From positions 21,412,202-21,476,201 of the forward strand of contig JAAOOA010000016.1 in NCBI GenBank assembly GCA_012861695.1: a DNA stretch of 64,000 nt. Reading direction: 5' to 3'. The stretch comes from Trematomus loennbergii. Taxonomy: Eukaryota; Chordata; Actinopteri; Perciformes; Nototheniidae. Numbering within the stretch: the stretch's first letter is position 1; every line of letters begins with the position of its first letter. Below the pieces are notes generated by a model. It had not been told where the DNA came from and did no database searches. It worked only from the letters and a program-made list of their open reading frames with translations. Below, in pieces: positions 24,142 through 36,300 of this stretch. Both the position numbers and the translations under genes were made by a program.

Positions 24142-27041
24142 GCTATCAATAGAGAAACGAGAGGCGGAGTAGGAAGTGAAGATGTGCTTGTGTGTGGTCC
24201 CTTGAGATCTTAGCATCTGTGTCACAGTAATTAATAACAGATTAGCCCAGAGAAAGTCACCAGAGATAGACAACCGATCCACGTAGTTGGATTACAGCGG
24301 CCTCTACTTCTTTTGTCTTTCCGCTTCTTGCTTTTCTTTCCCACATAACTGTGCATAAACACTCCTCCGAACACACACAAATTCAAACAATAATGTAACA
24401 ACTGGATATATATCATTTGTGGTTATGCAGGAGTGACACAAAGAGTGTCAGCTCCATCAAGAACTATTTCTCTTTTGTAATGTCTTTCCCCAGTGCAGTG
24501 CTTATCTCTATTGCTTCAGAGTTGCACGGGCTCATCTGAACTGACTGTGATGTGAGCAGCGCACCTCGAGTTCGGCGCTTCACACGGCTAACAAAAGCCT
24601 AAAAGCACAAAAAGGACGGCTAATTAAATATGAATGGGGCTAAACTTATGGTTTAGGACATCTTGCCAGCGGTACCAATGAGAGCATGGAACAACTTATT
24701 TTGGTTGTCACTATATCTATTTAATGGTCTCTACGCAGTAGTGGAAACAAACTGAAACTATTTTTATTTAACATTCAAAAGCATTTGGTAGGCTTGGGAA
24801 ATACAATGCAATATTAAAGAATCAAACAACAGTCCCCAACTTTACAAAAAATAAATGTATCTACAAGTAGTTGGCAGTTCTTCAAATCACACGTTTCTCT
24901 GCAAAATATCTGACTTCTCAGATATTTGAACCGAATGATTTTTAAAACACACGGGGAGAAAAAAAGAATTCAATATTTAGTAAAAAGGCAAATATTAGGA
25001 TGGTCAATCATTTTGATCGACCTTGTGCGGCAACTCTTAGTTTTGAGAAAAAATGGTCAAGGTTGTTCCTGAGCCAATAACCACCAAGCACAGTAAATTG
25101 CTACTTGTACACTAATACAGGGGTATTCCACCTTTAAAGCCCAGGGAAATCTTAGCTAAAAGAGGGCCAGAGCAGAGACCCTGAGCAGAGACCCTCTTCT
25201 ACATTTATTCAATTGAGATGCATATGAAACTGGGCCTGATGCAGCTCAAAGTGCCATGTTTAAACACAGCTGTTCATGGGGCATACAATACTAGAAAATC
25301 CATCTGTGACAATCTAATACAATATTATACTGTATATGGGTCAAACGCTATCTGTATTATACTTTGGATGTTTAAAGTAAATGTTATCATTAATGTGAGT
25401 GAACTTAGATAGGATAGATAGGATTTAACATGCAGAAATGTAATTGCAATAAAGTATTTGTACATTTTAGAAGTAATTATTTTACTGCATCAGAGGTTTG
25501 GTGACTTTTTCAACCCTGGTCTTTTTGGCTTATTATGTATTATATATTTTAGCTTTTCTCTAGGAGCTACATGAAGTGTTAAATGTATGTACAGATTGGC
25601 CCGAACAGACTCCAATGCTTTTGACTTGTTAAGTTATCAAATACATGCTGCATATTTTATTACAGAAGCATATAGGCCTTCACACACCACCACTAAGGGC
25701 CAAGCAAAGCGCCTGGCCCCCGCTCTATATCATGTGGGAAACTATAACGAGCAGATGGCAGTCATGATGTGTGGTATGGCCGAGTGCACTTGACTTACAA
25801 TGCCGGATCAGCCACAGTGTTAAGAGACAATTTCGCATTAAACTCGAAGCGGAATTGATGGTTTAATTAGTGCTTCATTTTAGTGAGAGGAACGGCTTAT
25901 CAATATATTGGAAGACATTTGCTGCTTACAGAAAAAGGTCAAAGAGAAAAATTAAAATCAGGGAACAGCCTTCCCCCGATTTAATAGTTCTCTGACAAAG
26001 CCTTAGCTCCCGCAGGGAGAGAGTGAAATCAGAAATGAGGGGAGGAATATTGAGTAAAAGGCGCCATGTGCTAATATCAGGCTGTAAGGAGAAATTAGAT
26101 GGAAGACTATCTATTATCTGACCTCAGAAGAATGTGATGAGAATGACAAGCACAGGACACTTAGGTGAAAATGGGTGAAAAGAGACATTTGAATGTTGTT
26201 GCATGGTGTCTTTGTTATCTTCATGTTACAAAAACCTTGCAGTGAAGCCAGTTTTCTGTCTGGTATTTGCAAAAGCATTTGCCTTTGTATAGCCAACACT
26301 AGCATATTCCCAGTTGCCTTTATTGTTTCACCCTCAGCTTTCTACGCTCCATGCAGATCACTTTAAACAACCTACACACATTACCACACACTCAAACTGT
26401 GTTATAGAAACACACGCACACAGACACTCGTTCACATTCACGTTGGGCACGGCTCATAAGGAACATCCATCAGCACTGAATACACACTTGTGAATCCAAC
26501 GCTCAATAAAGCAAATATAAACCTTTAGTTTCCGTTATCTGTCTTCTGCAGGAGCCAACGCTGTGACAGAAAGCAGAGAGAGAGAAAGGAAAACAAAAAT
26601 AAAGAGAAAATAATGACAAAAGATGACGATCGGCCATAGTTGTGCATTTCCTCATTAGATTTCTTCAAGTAAGTGTATATAAATGTACAAAGAAACATTG
26701 CAACCAAATATCTCCATCTTAAGACAAAGGCCCAACCTCCATCTTCTTCTAAAAGACAATACAGAGGAGAGAGGTGCTTCAGCAAACATTTAGCAGAGGC
26801 TTATGCTTGCTGTGGGAGAAATCAATTCAATATGTCTCATGTCTCACTGGTCCAGCGTTCTCATAGTTTTTTTGTATCTAGCTCTCATCATCTCCTTTTA
26901 CATAACATCACCAAGCTTTTCCTCCGCAGCGAATATCCTACGTATAATACTCTTGCAGTAGTTCCACTGAGGCCTTATACAATATACATGCACAGCTGAC
27001 TGTCTGAAAGAGTGTCTGTGTATTTGCACTCATATTTTTAT
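24142..27041. other. Non-coding DNA with weak conserved-element and repeat candidates
   Basis: No gene. Two parts look less like random sequence: about 24540-24680, with TAATTAAATATGAAT-like homeodomain sites, and about 25780-26110, with ATTAAACTCG and GGTTTAATTAGTGC. At 25118 the CAGGGGTATTCCACC start resembles one end of a fish hAT family, but no matching right end or target duplication is visible. A 13-bp tandem pair AGCAGAGACCCTG/AGCAGAGACCCTC lies near 25171-25196. Confidence 0.4.
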
Positions 27042-27136
27042 GCAAATGTGTTATGCATATAAGCTTGTGAATGTACAAGACATGCACTCAATACTGCTTA
27101 TGAATAAACCTGTACTCATAACTCATGGAAAGTGTC

Positions 27137-27224
<88 letters not shown>

Positions 27225-27384
27225 ACTATGTGTGTGTGTGCTTGAGTGTGTGCGAGTGAGTGTGTGCGAGTGAGTGTGTGCGAGTGAGTGTGTGCGAGTG
27301 AGTGTGTGCGAGTGAGTGTGTGCGAGTGAGAGTGCGCGAGTGTGTGTGTGTGTGTGTTGTGTGTGTGTGTGTGTGTGTGTGTAA
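27042..27384 (+). repeat. Interspersed unit copy A with (TG)n and 14-bp minisatellite
   Basis: From 27042 (GCAAATGTGTTATGCATATA) to about 27139 the sequence is nearly identical to 36864-36962. It runs into a (TG)n array (about 27132-27221), then TTTGACTATG, then at least six copies of a 14-bp unit GTGTGCGAGTGAGT (about 27245-27332), then more TG. The shared 'GTGTGTGCTTGAGT' after the TG run occurs in both copies, so homology continues past the array. Confidence 0.8.
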
Positions 27385-27385
27385 G

Positions 27386-28503
27386 CCCACTGTACTTCTT
27401 CAAGTAACAATTGCACTAATCATTTAGATGACACGTATTTGCACGCCATGGCAACATCAGAAGGCATGCGGTGTTATCACTTCCAAAGGTGTAAAGCTAT
27501 GTTAGACTTGTAAATGTCTTAGAGGATGTGAATCCATATAATATCAATGCAAAGAGAGCTGCACATTCCGCCCCGGCAGCACAAATTGATGCGTAGACAC
27601 ATCTGCGTGAGTGGTAAATATTGACCTTGAGCGGAACGAATGAGAACAAACGGGAGTTCTTGTACTCGTTGTTTTGTGAGAGGCTGAGCTTACACACAGG
27701 GAGATTCTGCACACACACTGCTGATGCGTTCACAGACAGATATCTTACAGCTAAAGTCTGTGCAGTAAACTCATTGTTTTGGGTGAATGATCACGCACTG
27801 CACCAATAATCCAGTAAATGTGTTAAACAAGAGAAAACGGCTCTGACACATATTATAACAAAGTCCTTTTCCATGCAGTGTTACCCACCAAAAGGCATTT
27901 TGTGTATTTTGAGGTCTAACAAAGTGCTATTCTTCCTCATTTCTTTACATTGTTAACATCCAGCTAACAGTGTTCTTCTTCCCTGCCTTTGTGTGTTCAC
28001 ATTAGCATTTGGTAATCAGCGGAAAGGGATGCAACCAACAGCAGAAGGTGAACTGCTCCATCTGTGTTTTTGTTCATGTGCATTCCCTTGTGTATGCACG
28101 ATACAAACAAACAGGGAGCGACTAGCAAAGATGGTGACACTAGAAGCCAAAACTCCACAGGGTGCTTTTAAATGGAACATGGTATGCAATACTCCGCTTT
28201 CTTGTCTGCCTAGGTCATAAAACATGGGATTTAACAAGGACTTGGATTTGGCTGCAATTCTATAGTTTGTCACATGCAGGCTCATTAGAATATACCAACC
28301 CCCTTTCTAAAAATCACCACCAATGGCCTGAGAACTACACTGTCAATGTATTCAAAAAGGCAATCCCAGCAGAGTGTTTTTCAAGACGAAGGCTTACAGA
28401 GACAGGTGTTAAAGTTTAAGGTTAAGAACAGAGAGTGAATGCAGGTACATCTAGACAGAAAAATATGTTTTCTTTTGTGGTTTTCATTAATCATGTAAAC
28501 ACT
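27386..28503. other. Non-coding DNA, no gene seen
   Basis: Overlapping frames on both strands (27497-27809, 27993-28419) lack domain signatures. It may contain the remainder of the TTAA-family element whose end survives at 29829-29880, but I cannot see its other end. Confidence 0.45.
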
Positions 28504-28607
28504 TCTAGTAGCAGTGTTGTAGTCAAGTCACCAATTCACGAGTCCAAGTCACTCTCGAGTCACCACTCTTCGAGTCCAAGTCCGAGTCACCAAGGGAGAG
28601 TCGTAGT

Positions 28608-28795
28608 CGAGTCCGAGTCCAAGTCCGAGTCACCCAAGGAGTGTCCGAGTCGAGTCCGAGTCCGAGTCATCATTACCTGTGTTCGAGTCCGAGTCCAAGT
28701 CCGAGTCACCCAAGGAGTGTCCGAGTCGAGTCCGAGTCCGAGTCATCATTACCTGTGTTCGAGTCCGAGTCCAAGTCCGAGTCACCTAAGAAGAG
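28608..28795 (+). repeat. 76-bp tandem repeat inside the hAT left end
   Basis: Units start at 28608, 28684 and 28760 (third partial). Units one and two read identically base for base, including the spacer CATCATTACCTGTGTT. Identity this high suggests a recent expansion or an assembly-sensitive locus. Reading frames through it are serine/proline-rich artefacts. Confidence 0.85.
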
Positions 28796-28949
28796 TCCAA
28801 GTCAAGTCCGAGTCACAAGTCTTCATGTATTAATCTTCGTGGATATATGTGTTGAAATGTAGCTGCTCCTCTACATTGCTTTTATCCAGTCATGTTATAC
28901 TAATCTGTCTATTGAACTGCTGTGAAGCCAGTTTGGCTACAATTCTTGT

Positions 28950-29009
28950 AATAGGTGCTATACAAATATAAAGCTTATTACTAATATTAATATTATTATT
29001 ATTATTATT
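28950..29009 (+). mobile_element. Short LINE-like 3' tail with (ATT)n
   Basis: GGTGCTATACAAATATAAAG followed by an ATT-type repeat to about 29009 resembles the 'GCGCTATATAAATAAA + (ATT)n' 3' end of L2-type LINEs, also present complete and inverted at 58869. Only the tail is here, within the hAT interior. Family is inferred. Confidence 0.4.
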
Positions 29010-29186
29010 GTAAATGACCCATAATATGTCTAACTATATTTAAAATGAGTTACCTTTTAGAGAAGTGATTATATTTGTAGTCCAATATTTTCCTATGGTA
29101 ACGTTTTCGTTTTGCACTTTTATTTTGATAGTAATAAGATCGGGACTCTTATTTTGAAGGAACTTTTACCGGTTAAATCGGTTTAC

Positions 29187-29238
29187 CATGGCTACTTAGC
29201 ATGCAAAATGACGTAATTCTGCATGTTAAGTAGCCATG
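29187..29238 (+). other. 19-bp-arm inverted repeat inside the hAT element
   Basis: CATGGCTACTTAGCATGCA (29187-29205) and TGCATGTTAAGTAGCCATG (29220-29238) pair at 18 of 19 positions with a 14-base loop containing GACGTAATT. It could form a cruciform or be a footprint of an older small insertion. Confidence 0.65.
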
Positions 29239-29333
29239 TGCTTTCGTGTTATCGGCTGAATCTTTATTTATTGATTAGATCACGTTACTCTGATGATAGT
29301 GTTCAAGACAGCCTATATGTCTGAACTCGATCC

Positions 29334-29579
29334 TTAGAGTAATGTGTTATGGAGCCTTCTCTTCTCTTCAATATTTTTTCCACATAACGAGCATTTTGCG
29401 CTGCTCTTTTCCAATGTGGAAGCAGAATGTGTGAAAGCATACAGCACGATGCGGGGTGTGTCTCTAGACATCTTTAGACTGGAATAGCGGGGCCCAGTAC
29501 GTGAACTCGCCTCGCAGGTGCACACGCCAGGATAGAGGACATCAGACTCCAGAGAAAACTTGCTCGAGTCCGAGTCCAA
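29334..29579 (-). pseudogene. Possible BED zinc-finger remnant of a hAT transposase
   Basis: The 81-codon minus-strand frame holds VLYAFT (residues 45-50) and AKCSLCGKNI (61-70, Cys63 and Cys66). This spacing and context resemble the first half of a BED zinc finger, the N-terminal DNA-binding domain of many hAT transposases. The distal part (a conserved Leu, then His and His) is not seen before the stop, so the domain is broken or spliced. No catalytic RNase-H-like part remains in the element. Its position inside an element with hAT ends supports the call; the homology is short and could be chance. Confidence 0.4.
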
Positions 29580-29828
29580 GTCGGAGCGTCAATGTACGAG
29601 TCCGAGTCCGAGTCATCGTGGGGGGGAACATTCACGAGTCCGAGTCCAAGTCATTGTAAGCGAGAATTCACGAGTCCGAGTCCGAGTCCAAGTCATCGTG
29701 AGCGAGAATTGACGAGTCCAAGTCCGAGTCGCGTCAATCAATGCGCGAGTCCGAGTCGAGTCACGAGTCCCGAAAATCGGCACTCGAGTCCGACTCCAGG
29801 ACTCGAGTACTCCATCTCTGTCTAGTAG

Positions 29829-29880
29829 TAACCCGATATACATGCAAAACCCTTAAAAAAAAGTGCATACAATGTCCCCT
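29829..29880 (-). mobile_element. One end of a TTAA-family element abutting the hAT
   Basis: Read on the minus strand from 29880 it starts AGGGGACATTGTATGCAC after a TTAA (29881-29884), followed later by GTTTTGCATGTATATCGG. This matches the start of the other TTAA-family members here (AGGGGACCTATCATGC; GTTTTTATGCATGTAAACGG at 62 kb). It ends where the hAT target duplication begins, so the hAT probably inserted into it. The opposite end is not found. Confidence 0.55.
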
Positions 29881-29884
29881 TTAA

Positions 29885-32800
29885 GTCAGGAAGCTGGGGT
29901 GAGTGACTGTAAAAACTGTGCATCTCAAAAGTGACTGCTTTGCACACCGTAAAACTGCCAGTCAACAAAGGCTTCTTTTAACCACGAAGGAAGATCTTAC
30001 AACTGTAAAAAAGCAAAACCTTGCAGTCTTAAACATTAAATGGACTCTCAAATTAGTTTTTTAATGACTGGCATATGGAACGGTTTGGAAAGCATTTGGA
30101 ATTGTTAGTGCCACCATTTGCACAGATTGAAATGTGACTGAGGCAGATACATCTGGAATTGGCACCAGGATAAACTGACTGTCTACTGCGGCCAAAACGT
30201 ATCTAAAAATGGATGAAATGCATAAGATTTGGATTGTGTGCAAGCATACACAGAGACACAGGGTTTGAAGGCAGCAGATGTATCTGGGAGTCACACAGAT
30301 GTGCCTGAGTCTGCCCAGCATGAAACTGCTTTTATGTTCTGGTTTTTCTCCTTCTCGGGGTGTGTTTGTGTATCATGGGGTTTAGCCATGTAAGCTGGAT
30401 AAAAGACACCGCCCCTGCTCCCTCATGAGAAAGGTCAAGCTTGAGTGAAATTAGCCAATAAGACCTTTACTGAACCCTGTGGCTGTCGACACACACAGCT
30501 GCATTTTCCCTAGCTAACTGCTTGACCATTACTGATGTCCCTCCACACTCTGCAGCCATTTATGAGTATGTCTCGTGTTATCATAGCCCCCAGGTGGGGC
30601 CATGCTTCCCTGGAAAGAGAGAGGGAGGGAGAGACTGATAAGAGAGTGATGGAGGGAGAGAAAGGAAGAGAGGGGGATAAAAGATGAACAGATAATAGAA
30701 GGGAGGTTTGTGTGAGGAGATTTGAAAGGTGATTCAGTGGCACCTGATGTCATTGATGTGTTTCCCCTCCGACACGCAATTTTGAACACAGAATAAATAG
30801 ATATTAACAACATTCATGCAGAGTATAATTGACAAGCTATTTTTTGCTGAAACATAAACACACAACAGGTTACGACACTAAAAATAGATCGATAAATGAT
30901 AACGTGTTGGAGGAAATTCAATGTTCAAGATGCCGTGGAGCTGGTTAGAGGAATTAATTGGGTGTTTCTGTGGGAGCCAGTGAAGCATGATGGGAAATTA
31001 TCAATAAGCCAACCGCTGTCTGACGGATGAAGATTTCCATCCAACATTGAGCGTGGTTACAGCTGTAACTAATGCTTCTGTATTTAAGTGAATCAGATGT
31101 CTCCTGTACATCGGCTGATATTTTTCTCATTTCACATTCAGCACCTTCCTCCCTGTGTGCATCAGATGTGCTGTAGTTATATTAGTGGAAGCATTTCAAC
31201 ATATTCAGCAGGATCGTCGAGGGATGAAGGGTGCTTTTTGAGATAGTGGAATGTGTGATTTCCTTGTTGGAGAGATTTATTGTGTGCTTTGATTCCTACG
31301 CCTCGCCATGTCAGCTCACAACAAAGATAAGTCGGAACTCACTTACAAAAACTCACACAGAAAGGACCACATGGGAATTTGGATCTCTAGCTATTCCACG
31401 ATAAAGCCTGCATGCTCTTTGCGCAGGGATGCACACTAAGATAGGTGACATTTGTAAAGGCGTATTCAAACAATGACTGACGCTCTCATTGATCCATCGA
31501 TATCTATCAAAAACATCAGTGGAGAAACCAAGAAAACACGGAAAAGGAAGACCACCAAGAAATAAAACCATCAGGGTGGAGTTTACAAATTCAAAAGTAT
31601 AATAATTTCTGTGTGGTCTTGCTGCAGCTTGTAAAAATTACATCAAACTAAATGATGGTCAACCCACAATACATATCGTCTTGCTTTTGGACCGGACAGC
31701 CAATGGCGATGAGAATATTGAGTTACTGTACATCATGTAGGTGGTGAATGTTTCAAGGCATACATAACTGTTCACCCTTATATCTATTTACAGCGGCATG
31801 AACCTCATTGGAAGATATTCATATAGTCTTCACATAGTGTACAAAAGAGCGTTGGCTGAACCTTGGCTCTGTGTTAAATCAAAGCCTTTTACAACTGAAG
31901 GCCTGTTTGCTCTGTGCTGATTTACGGACTGTCAAATGTCAAGAAACCCAGGCCTTTATTGCTGTTGTTAGGATGGCTCTGATTGAGATGAAACATTGGA
32001 TCATAATCCTGCAAATGTGCTAAGAAAAGGTCCTGTAGTAATACAGAATGTATTTACTATATATTTTTCATTTCAGAGAGGATGCCAATGAAAAAGACCT
32101 CAATAGGAGACATGCTGGAAATCTCTATAAATGTAAATGTTGACATTCTATGTATTACATTGAGCTTTCCTTTCAATGTTGGCATGCAATTTGTGTTCCA
32201 CATCTAACTTTGAGAGCTTGGCAAACATATTGCTGCATGGAGGCCTTTTATTTAGACACATTCATCACTGTAGCTGCCATTTTAGAAATATGTGCAGAAG
32301 CTTCTACATTTCTGTGTAAAGTGACATCTTAATGCTAGCTTCACACTCGCTGTAAGTGTAGGGATGACATGGTATTCTTTAGCAAGTCCAATCCACAGAA
32401 AGGTTTTGTATCTTTCCTTAGTTTGCAAGGATTAAATAAATGCATATATTCTCCACCCAGCCTATAATTCCCATCAGTTTTCATAACCTCTGTGTCAGAT
32501 CAGGCAAGGGCTTCTGTTTCGATTAAACTTTGCTCACTGCAGGACGACATTTACGTGAGAGGACATCTGATATTTTCACACTGTGATTACAGGCATAGGT
32601 CAATGAAACACAGAGGCAGCACACCCTATTCTTACTGCCCAGCAAATCAGTGCTGACCAAACCAACCGGGCTGAGACCACCTTCAACTGAGCTGCACTTA
32701 TTCAGCTGAGTGAAACAATGTTTGAATAATAATAATTAATCTGAAATTGCATTCCTTTCCCCAGAGAACTTTTTGATTGCCATATTTTTTTATCAAAACA

Positions 32801-32949
32801 TTTTATTAAAATTTGATTGATTCCTGACTTGCCATATTCTATTAGTAATTGTATCGAAAAATATAAATCTGGTATTAATCTCAGGCTACAAGAAAATAAA
32901 TGAAGACAGATTGGCTTAAACCATTTGCAAAATGTTCAGTTTACAATAC
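29885..32949. other. Non-coding DNA with a purine-rich tract
   Basis: No gene or transposon recognised in about 3 kb. A GGGAGGGAGAGA-type purine tract lies at about 30608-30680; the overlapping minus-strand leucine/serine-rich frames at 30510-30813 reflect it. Confidence 0.55.
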
Positions 32950-32953
32950 TTAA

Positions 32954-33403
32954 AGGGGACCTATCATGCAAAATGCACTTTTGTACGTCTTTTATACATG
33001 ACTATGTGTCCCCGGTGTTCCAGGGAACTCACCAAGTGTCAGAAAACACAACCCTCTCTATTTTCCTCCATACCCAAATCTCTAAAAAAAAGGGGCTGCA
33101 ACGGATCTGATAAAAACTGATCCAGATTTGAACACTGTCCTGACGTCAGGACGGTGGCGCTATGGCTATTGGGCCAACTCCACCAATCAGGAGGAGACAG
33201 CCACGGCCATTGCCGTTCGAAAGCGCTGGAGACGCTGTAGTACATATGCCAGGCCTGTAGGTGGTGCTGTTCTCACAGAATCAGCCCTTGCAAAAACAGA
33301 GCTACATTTTTTTCAATTGACGAAATGAGGCATGCCTAAAATGCATGATCTGTTTTGTGTATTTAAAAAAAAAAAAAGTATACCTTATCATGATAGGTCC
33401 ACT
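32954..33403 (+). mobile_element. TTAA-flanked MITE, copy 2
   Basis: Same family and orientation as 10470-10946, with TTAA at 32950-32953 and 33404-33407. The left end and body through 'GCCCTTGCAAAAACAGAGCT' are almost identical to copy 1; the right part differs, with an A13-type run replacing part of copy 1's interior before TCATGATAGGTCCACT. The CRE palindrome GTCCTGACGTCAGGAC is intact at 33137-33152. No transposase. The 66-70 codon frames on both strands recur in both copies simply because the element is repeated. Confidence 0.88.
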
Positions 33404-34674
33404 TTAATTATTGAATCATTCAGATCCAGGTGTAGTTACAACCAATATCTATCTTAGCTGTCTTGGTATCAACATATTTAAGTTCCTGGTATCATTTTTT
33501 TTTTTTTTCACAATATTAAAACAAGTCTATTTTATATAGATTTTGTCCATCTCCTAATGTAGATGAGACTCAGGCAGTATGCCAACCTACCTCCCACACC
33601 AGTCATATACTGGGGTGAATAAAAGAGAAGAGATGTTTGAGAAGGTGCTTAACTCTCTTTTTGATTCCTGTCTCCGTCTCAGTCTGACTGAGGGAGTTTA
33701 GCTGGTCTGGCAGAGCAGCCTTTTCATCACGAAAGCTGATGCAGGGAGAAGCCATGTTGGGCTAAGGGTGGATAACGAGGCACGGCGCTGACTTCAAAGA
33801 TGAAACGAGTCTAGACGAACGCTCTGCCAAAGTACTGGTAACCAATTTCTTATTCAAAGCCACTTCAAGACAGAATGTGTGTGCAGGTGAGACTCAACTT
33901 GCTAAACAAACTTTACACAAGCGTGCAAAAACACTCCAGTAAACATGTTGATGATGAATCCTCAACCTTTACTAAATGCCACAAGTGCTAAATTGAGCGC
34001 TCAAAAATGAGGAATGCTAAGCTGTTGGTGATGATGTCATGGTTTCATGATCCCAGTTGGGTATCGAGAAAGATGTTGATTTTCATTTTAGCTAAAGAAG
34101 TGTATTAACAGCTTATTTTGTGGTTTTTAGCTAGAGGTGGTATGACATTTAATATTTCTAAATCCATATACAAATACAAATGCCTTTAAATAATGAATGT
34201 ATGCTTCTCATCCTTATTAGACTTTAGTTGCACAAAGTCAAACAATGATACTTCATTTCAATGGCAGTGATTCATTGAATTAATGAAGAATTAATTTTAA
34301 AATGATCAGGTGACTGCACTCATAAAAGGTGCTTTTTTTAGGAAATGTTTGAGATTTTTTTTAAATTTCAAATGGAATTGAGAGCTCAGTGATGCTCGTG
34401 CTTATAGTCGTGAAAATAATCCGGATGCCCTGCATTCACCTTCTCCATAACTGCATATTTGCAACACTTAGGTTATCAGCACACATGCAGCACAACACAT
34501 GCAGTCAAACCATGGGCCAGTGCACATATGTTAGTCTTATGTTAGTAATAAAGACATATCTTCTCGTAACACAAGCTACTTTGTAGATGCCTGCAGAGCG
34601 TGACAAGGTTGAGGCTGTAGATGGAGGTGATGCTTACAGGGCAGCTGATATAAATGGTTTGTTAGCTGAAGTGT

Positions 34675-34707
34675 GGGGGGAGGGGGGGGGGGGGGGGTGG
34701 TGGTGGC
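34675..34707 (+). repeat. G-rich run followed by (GGT)n
   Basis: GGGGGG-A-G16 followed by TGGTGGTGG. Potential G-quadruplex; length may be unreliable in assembly. Confidence 0.85.
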
Positions 34708-35868
34708 TGCAGCTTTCTAATTAGTATTCCTTTGGCTGTAGAGGACACCAGTACACAACCTAGTTCTCACACACACAACTAGAATTAAGTAAAAACCGGT
34801 GGATAGTGCATTCTTTATTGACAGTCTTTGTAGCTTACAATTGTGTGTGCAATGCATGCAGGGGGATTGCATGCTGGTGTTAAATGATATCCGACTGTTA
34901 GCATCCATGGTCTGGATTTTGTTTCCAAGTAACTGCTTGGTGTGATCAATCCCAGATCCACACAGCAGCAGGAAATCTATTGAGAATAGACAGGCTTCTC
35001 TCCAACCCTGTGTAAACTTGGCAGGTTAGAAGTTCATCCTTTCAGAGAGGCTTATACAGTATGTGAACCAGGCATATATAAGATGTGAACACCAAAGATA
35101 CTACTCTCAATTCTATCCTGAGAGAAAACAGCGAAAGGCAAGATAATGTCTTTCCACAGACGAGAGAAACAGCATTCATTACTCCTGGTTAGACTGTTCT
35201 ATTACTCGGGATTCACTGAGGAAAAGTGACATGTACCATTCACTTTCTTTGACAGTCTCCTACGTTGGAAACACAGGGGCGTTGAGGAGGATGACAATTT
35301 CATTCTGGGCTATTCATTTATCAGCCTAGAGGAGCGAGAGATTTGAGGTGCAATGATCTGATTCAACGGCAATCTAGAGAAAGGTCAAAAGTAAGATAAA
35401 TGTCATCTGCGGTGAATCCAGGGGAGCTGCTAAGACCTCCGAAATAAACACAAGACAGGTATTGACTTAGGACGTTTTCTCAGGACCACCGGCTGCTGCT
35501 TCAGAGCCACAGGCCGCTGACAGATAATCATAAAGAGGGTGAAAGGCTGACTTTCATTTCGCTGGCTGAGTTGAGTGCATAATGTCTGATAAAATATACC
35601 ATACTACTGGCCATGAAAGAAATCAGAAGAGATAGGTAACATGAAATAACAGCAGAGTGAGAATGCCAGCTACAGTTTCCTTCTGTATAAATAGTGCATC
35701 ACATGATTTCCCTGTGGACCATATCAACCTCAAAGCACTCTTTGTATGCTAAAGCACTGCATTAGAAGCCCAGTGATTGATCTCAGCCCCCCACCCACAC
35801 TGACAGTGGATGATGCAGTACCTAGAGGCTTGACTCCATGCCAGGAAGGAGGAGACGGCTCAGAAGAA

Positions 35869-36300
35869 GTTGGTCAAACGAGGATGGAAAGGACAAAATG
35901 GAAAGGACAAAATGGAAAGACAGGGGGTAGAAGTGATTCACAAAGGAAAAGAAAAAGGAATTAGGTGGGAAGAAGGTATAGAGAATTAAGGAAGGAAGGA
36001 AAAGAAGGAATTGAGGAAAGAAGGAAGGGGCTAAGGAAGGAAAATAGTAAGTAGGTAAGGATGGACGAGATATGGAAGTAATGAAGGCAAGATGGAGGAA
36101 ATAAGGAAGAAAATTAGATGGTTAAAAAGAGAAGAAAGCAGGAAGGAAGGTAATGAGGACACACATGAAGCGTTAAAGAGTGAGCGAAGAAGGAAATAGG
36201 TGAAGAAGGAATAAGGTAACGAAGTAATAAATGAGACAAGAAATGAACACAGGAAGGAAGAAAGCAGGGAACTAGCCAAGTAATAAGAAGGAAGGACGGG
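35869..36300 (+). repeat. Long purine-rich (GGAA/AAGG) tract
   Basis: More than 400 bases of nearly uninterrupted purine on the plus strand, with GGAAGGAAGG, AAGAAGGAAGG and a 14-bp tandem GGAAAGGACAAAAT repeated twice near 35886-35915. Opposite-strand frames rich in Ser, Leu, Phe and Pro are artefacts of this. Confidence 0.7.

Larger units (their letters stand above)
28512..29820 (-). mobile_element. hAT element with GAGTCC subterminal repeats
   Basis: The element runs from CAGTGTTGTAGTCAAGTC to GAGTACTCCATCTCTG. The perfect 8-bp repeat TCTAGTAG flanks it at 28504-28511 and 29821-29828. The inverted ends match imperfectly (CAGTGTTGTAGT versus CAGAGATGGAGT). Both ends carry dense GAGTCC/GAGTCA repeats in the same orientation (about 28540-28820 and 29564-29810), likely subterminal transposase-binding sites. 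The left array contains a 76-bp unit repeated 2.5 times without change. On the minus strand a frame at 29334-29579 may be a BED-finger remnant, so I orient the element as minus. At 1309 bp it is non-autonomous or decayed. Confidence 0.88.

Noticed and set aside
25118..25520. Possible hAT element starting CAGGGGTATTCC and ending near TTCAACCCTG
   Set aside because: Right end matches poorly and the flanks (CACTAATA versus GTCTTTTT) give no target duplication; at most a fragment.
28608..28795. CRISPR-like array of regular repeats
   Set aside because: Direct 76-bp tandem units without variable spacers, inside a eukaryotic transposon end.
28435..28862. Ser/Pro/Glu-rich repeat proteins across the GAGTCC array
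   Set aside because: Products of the hAT subterminal repeats, not genes.
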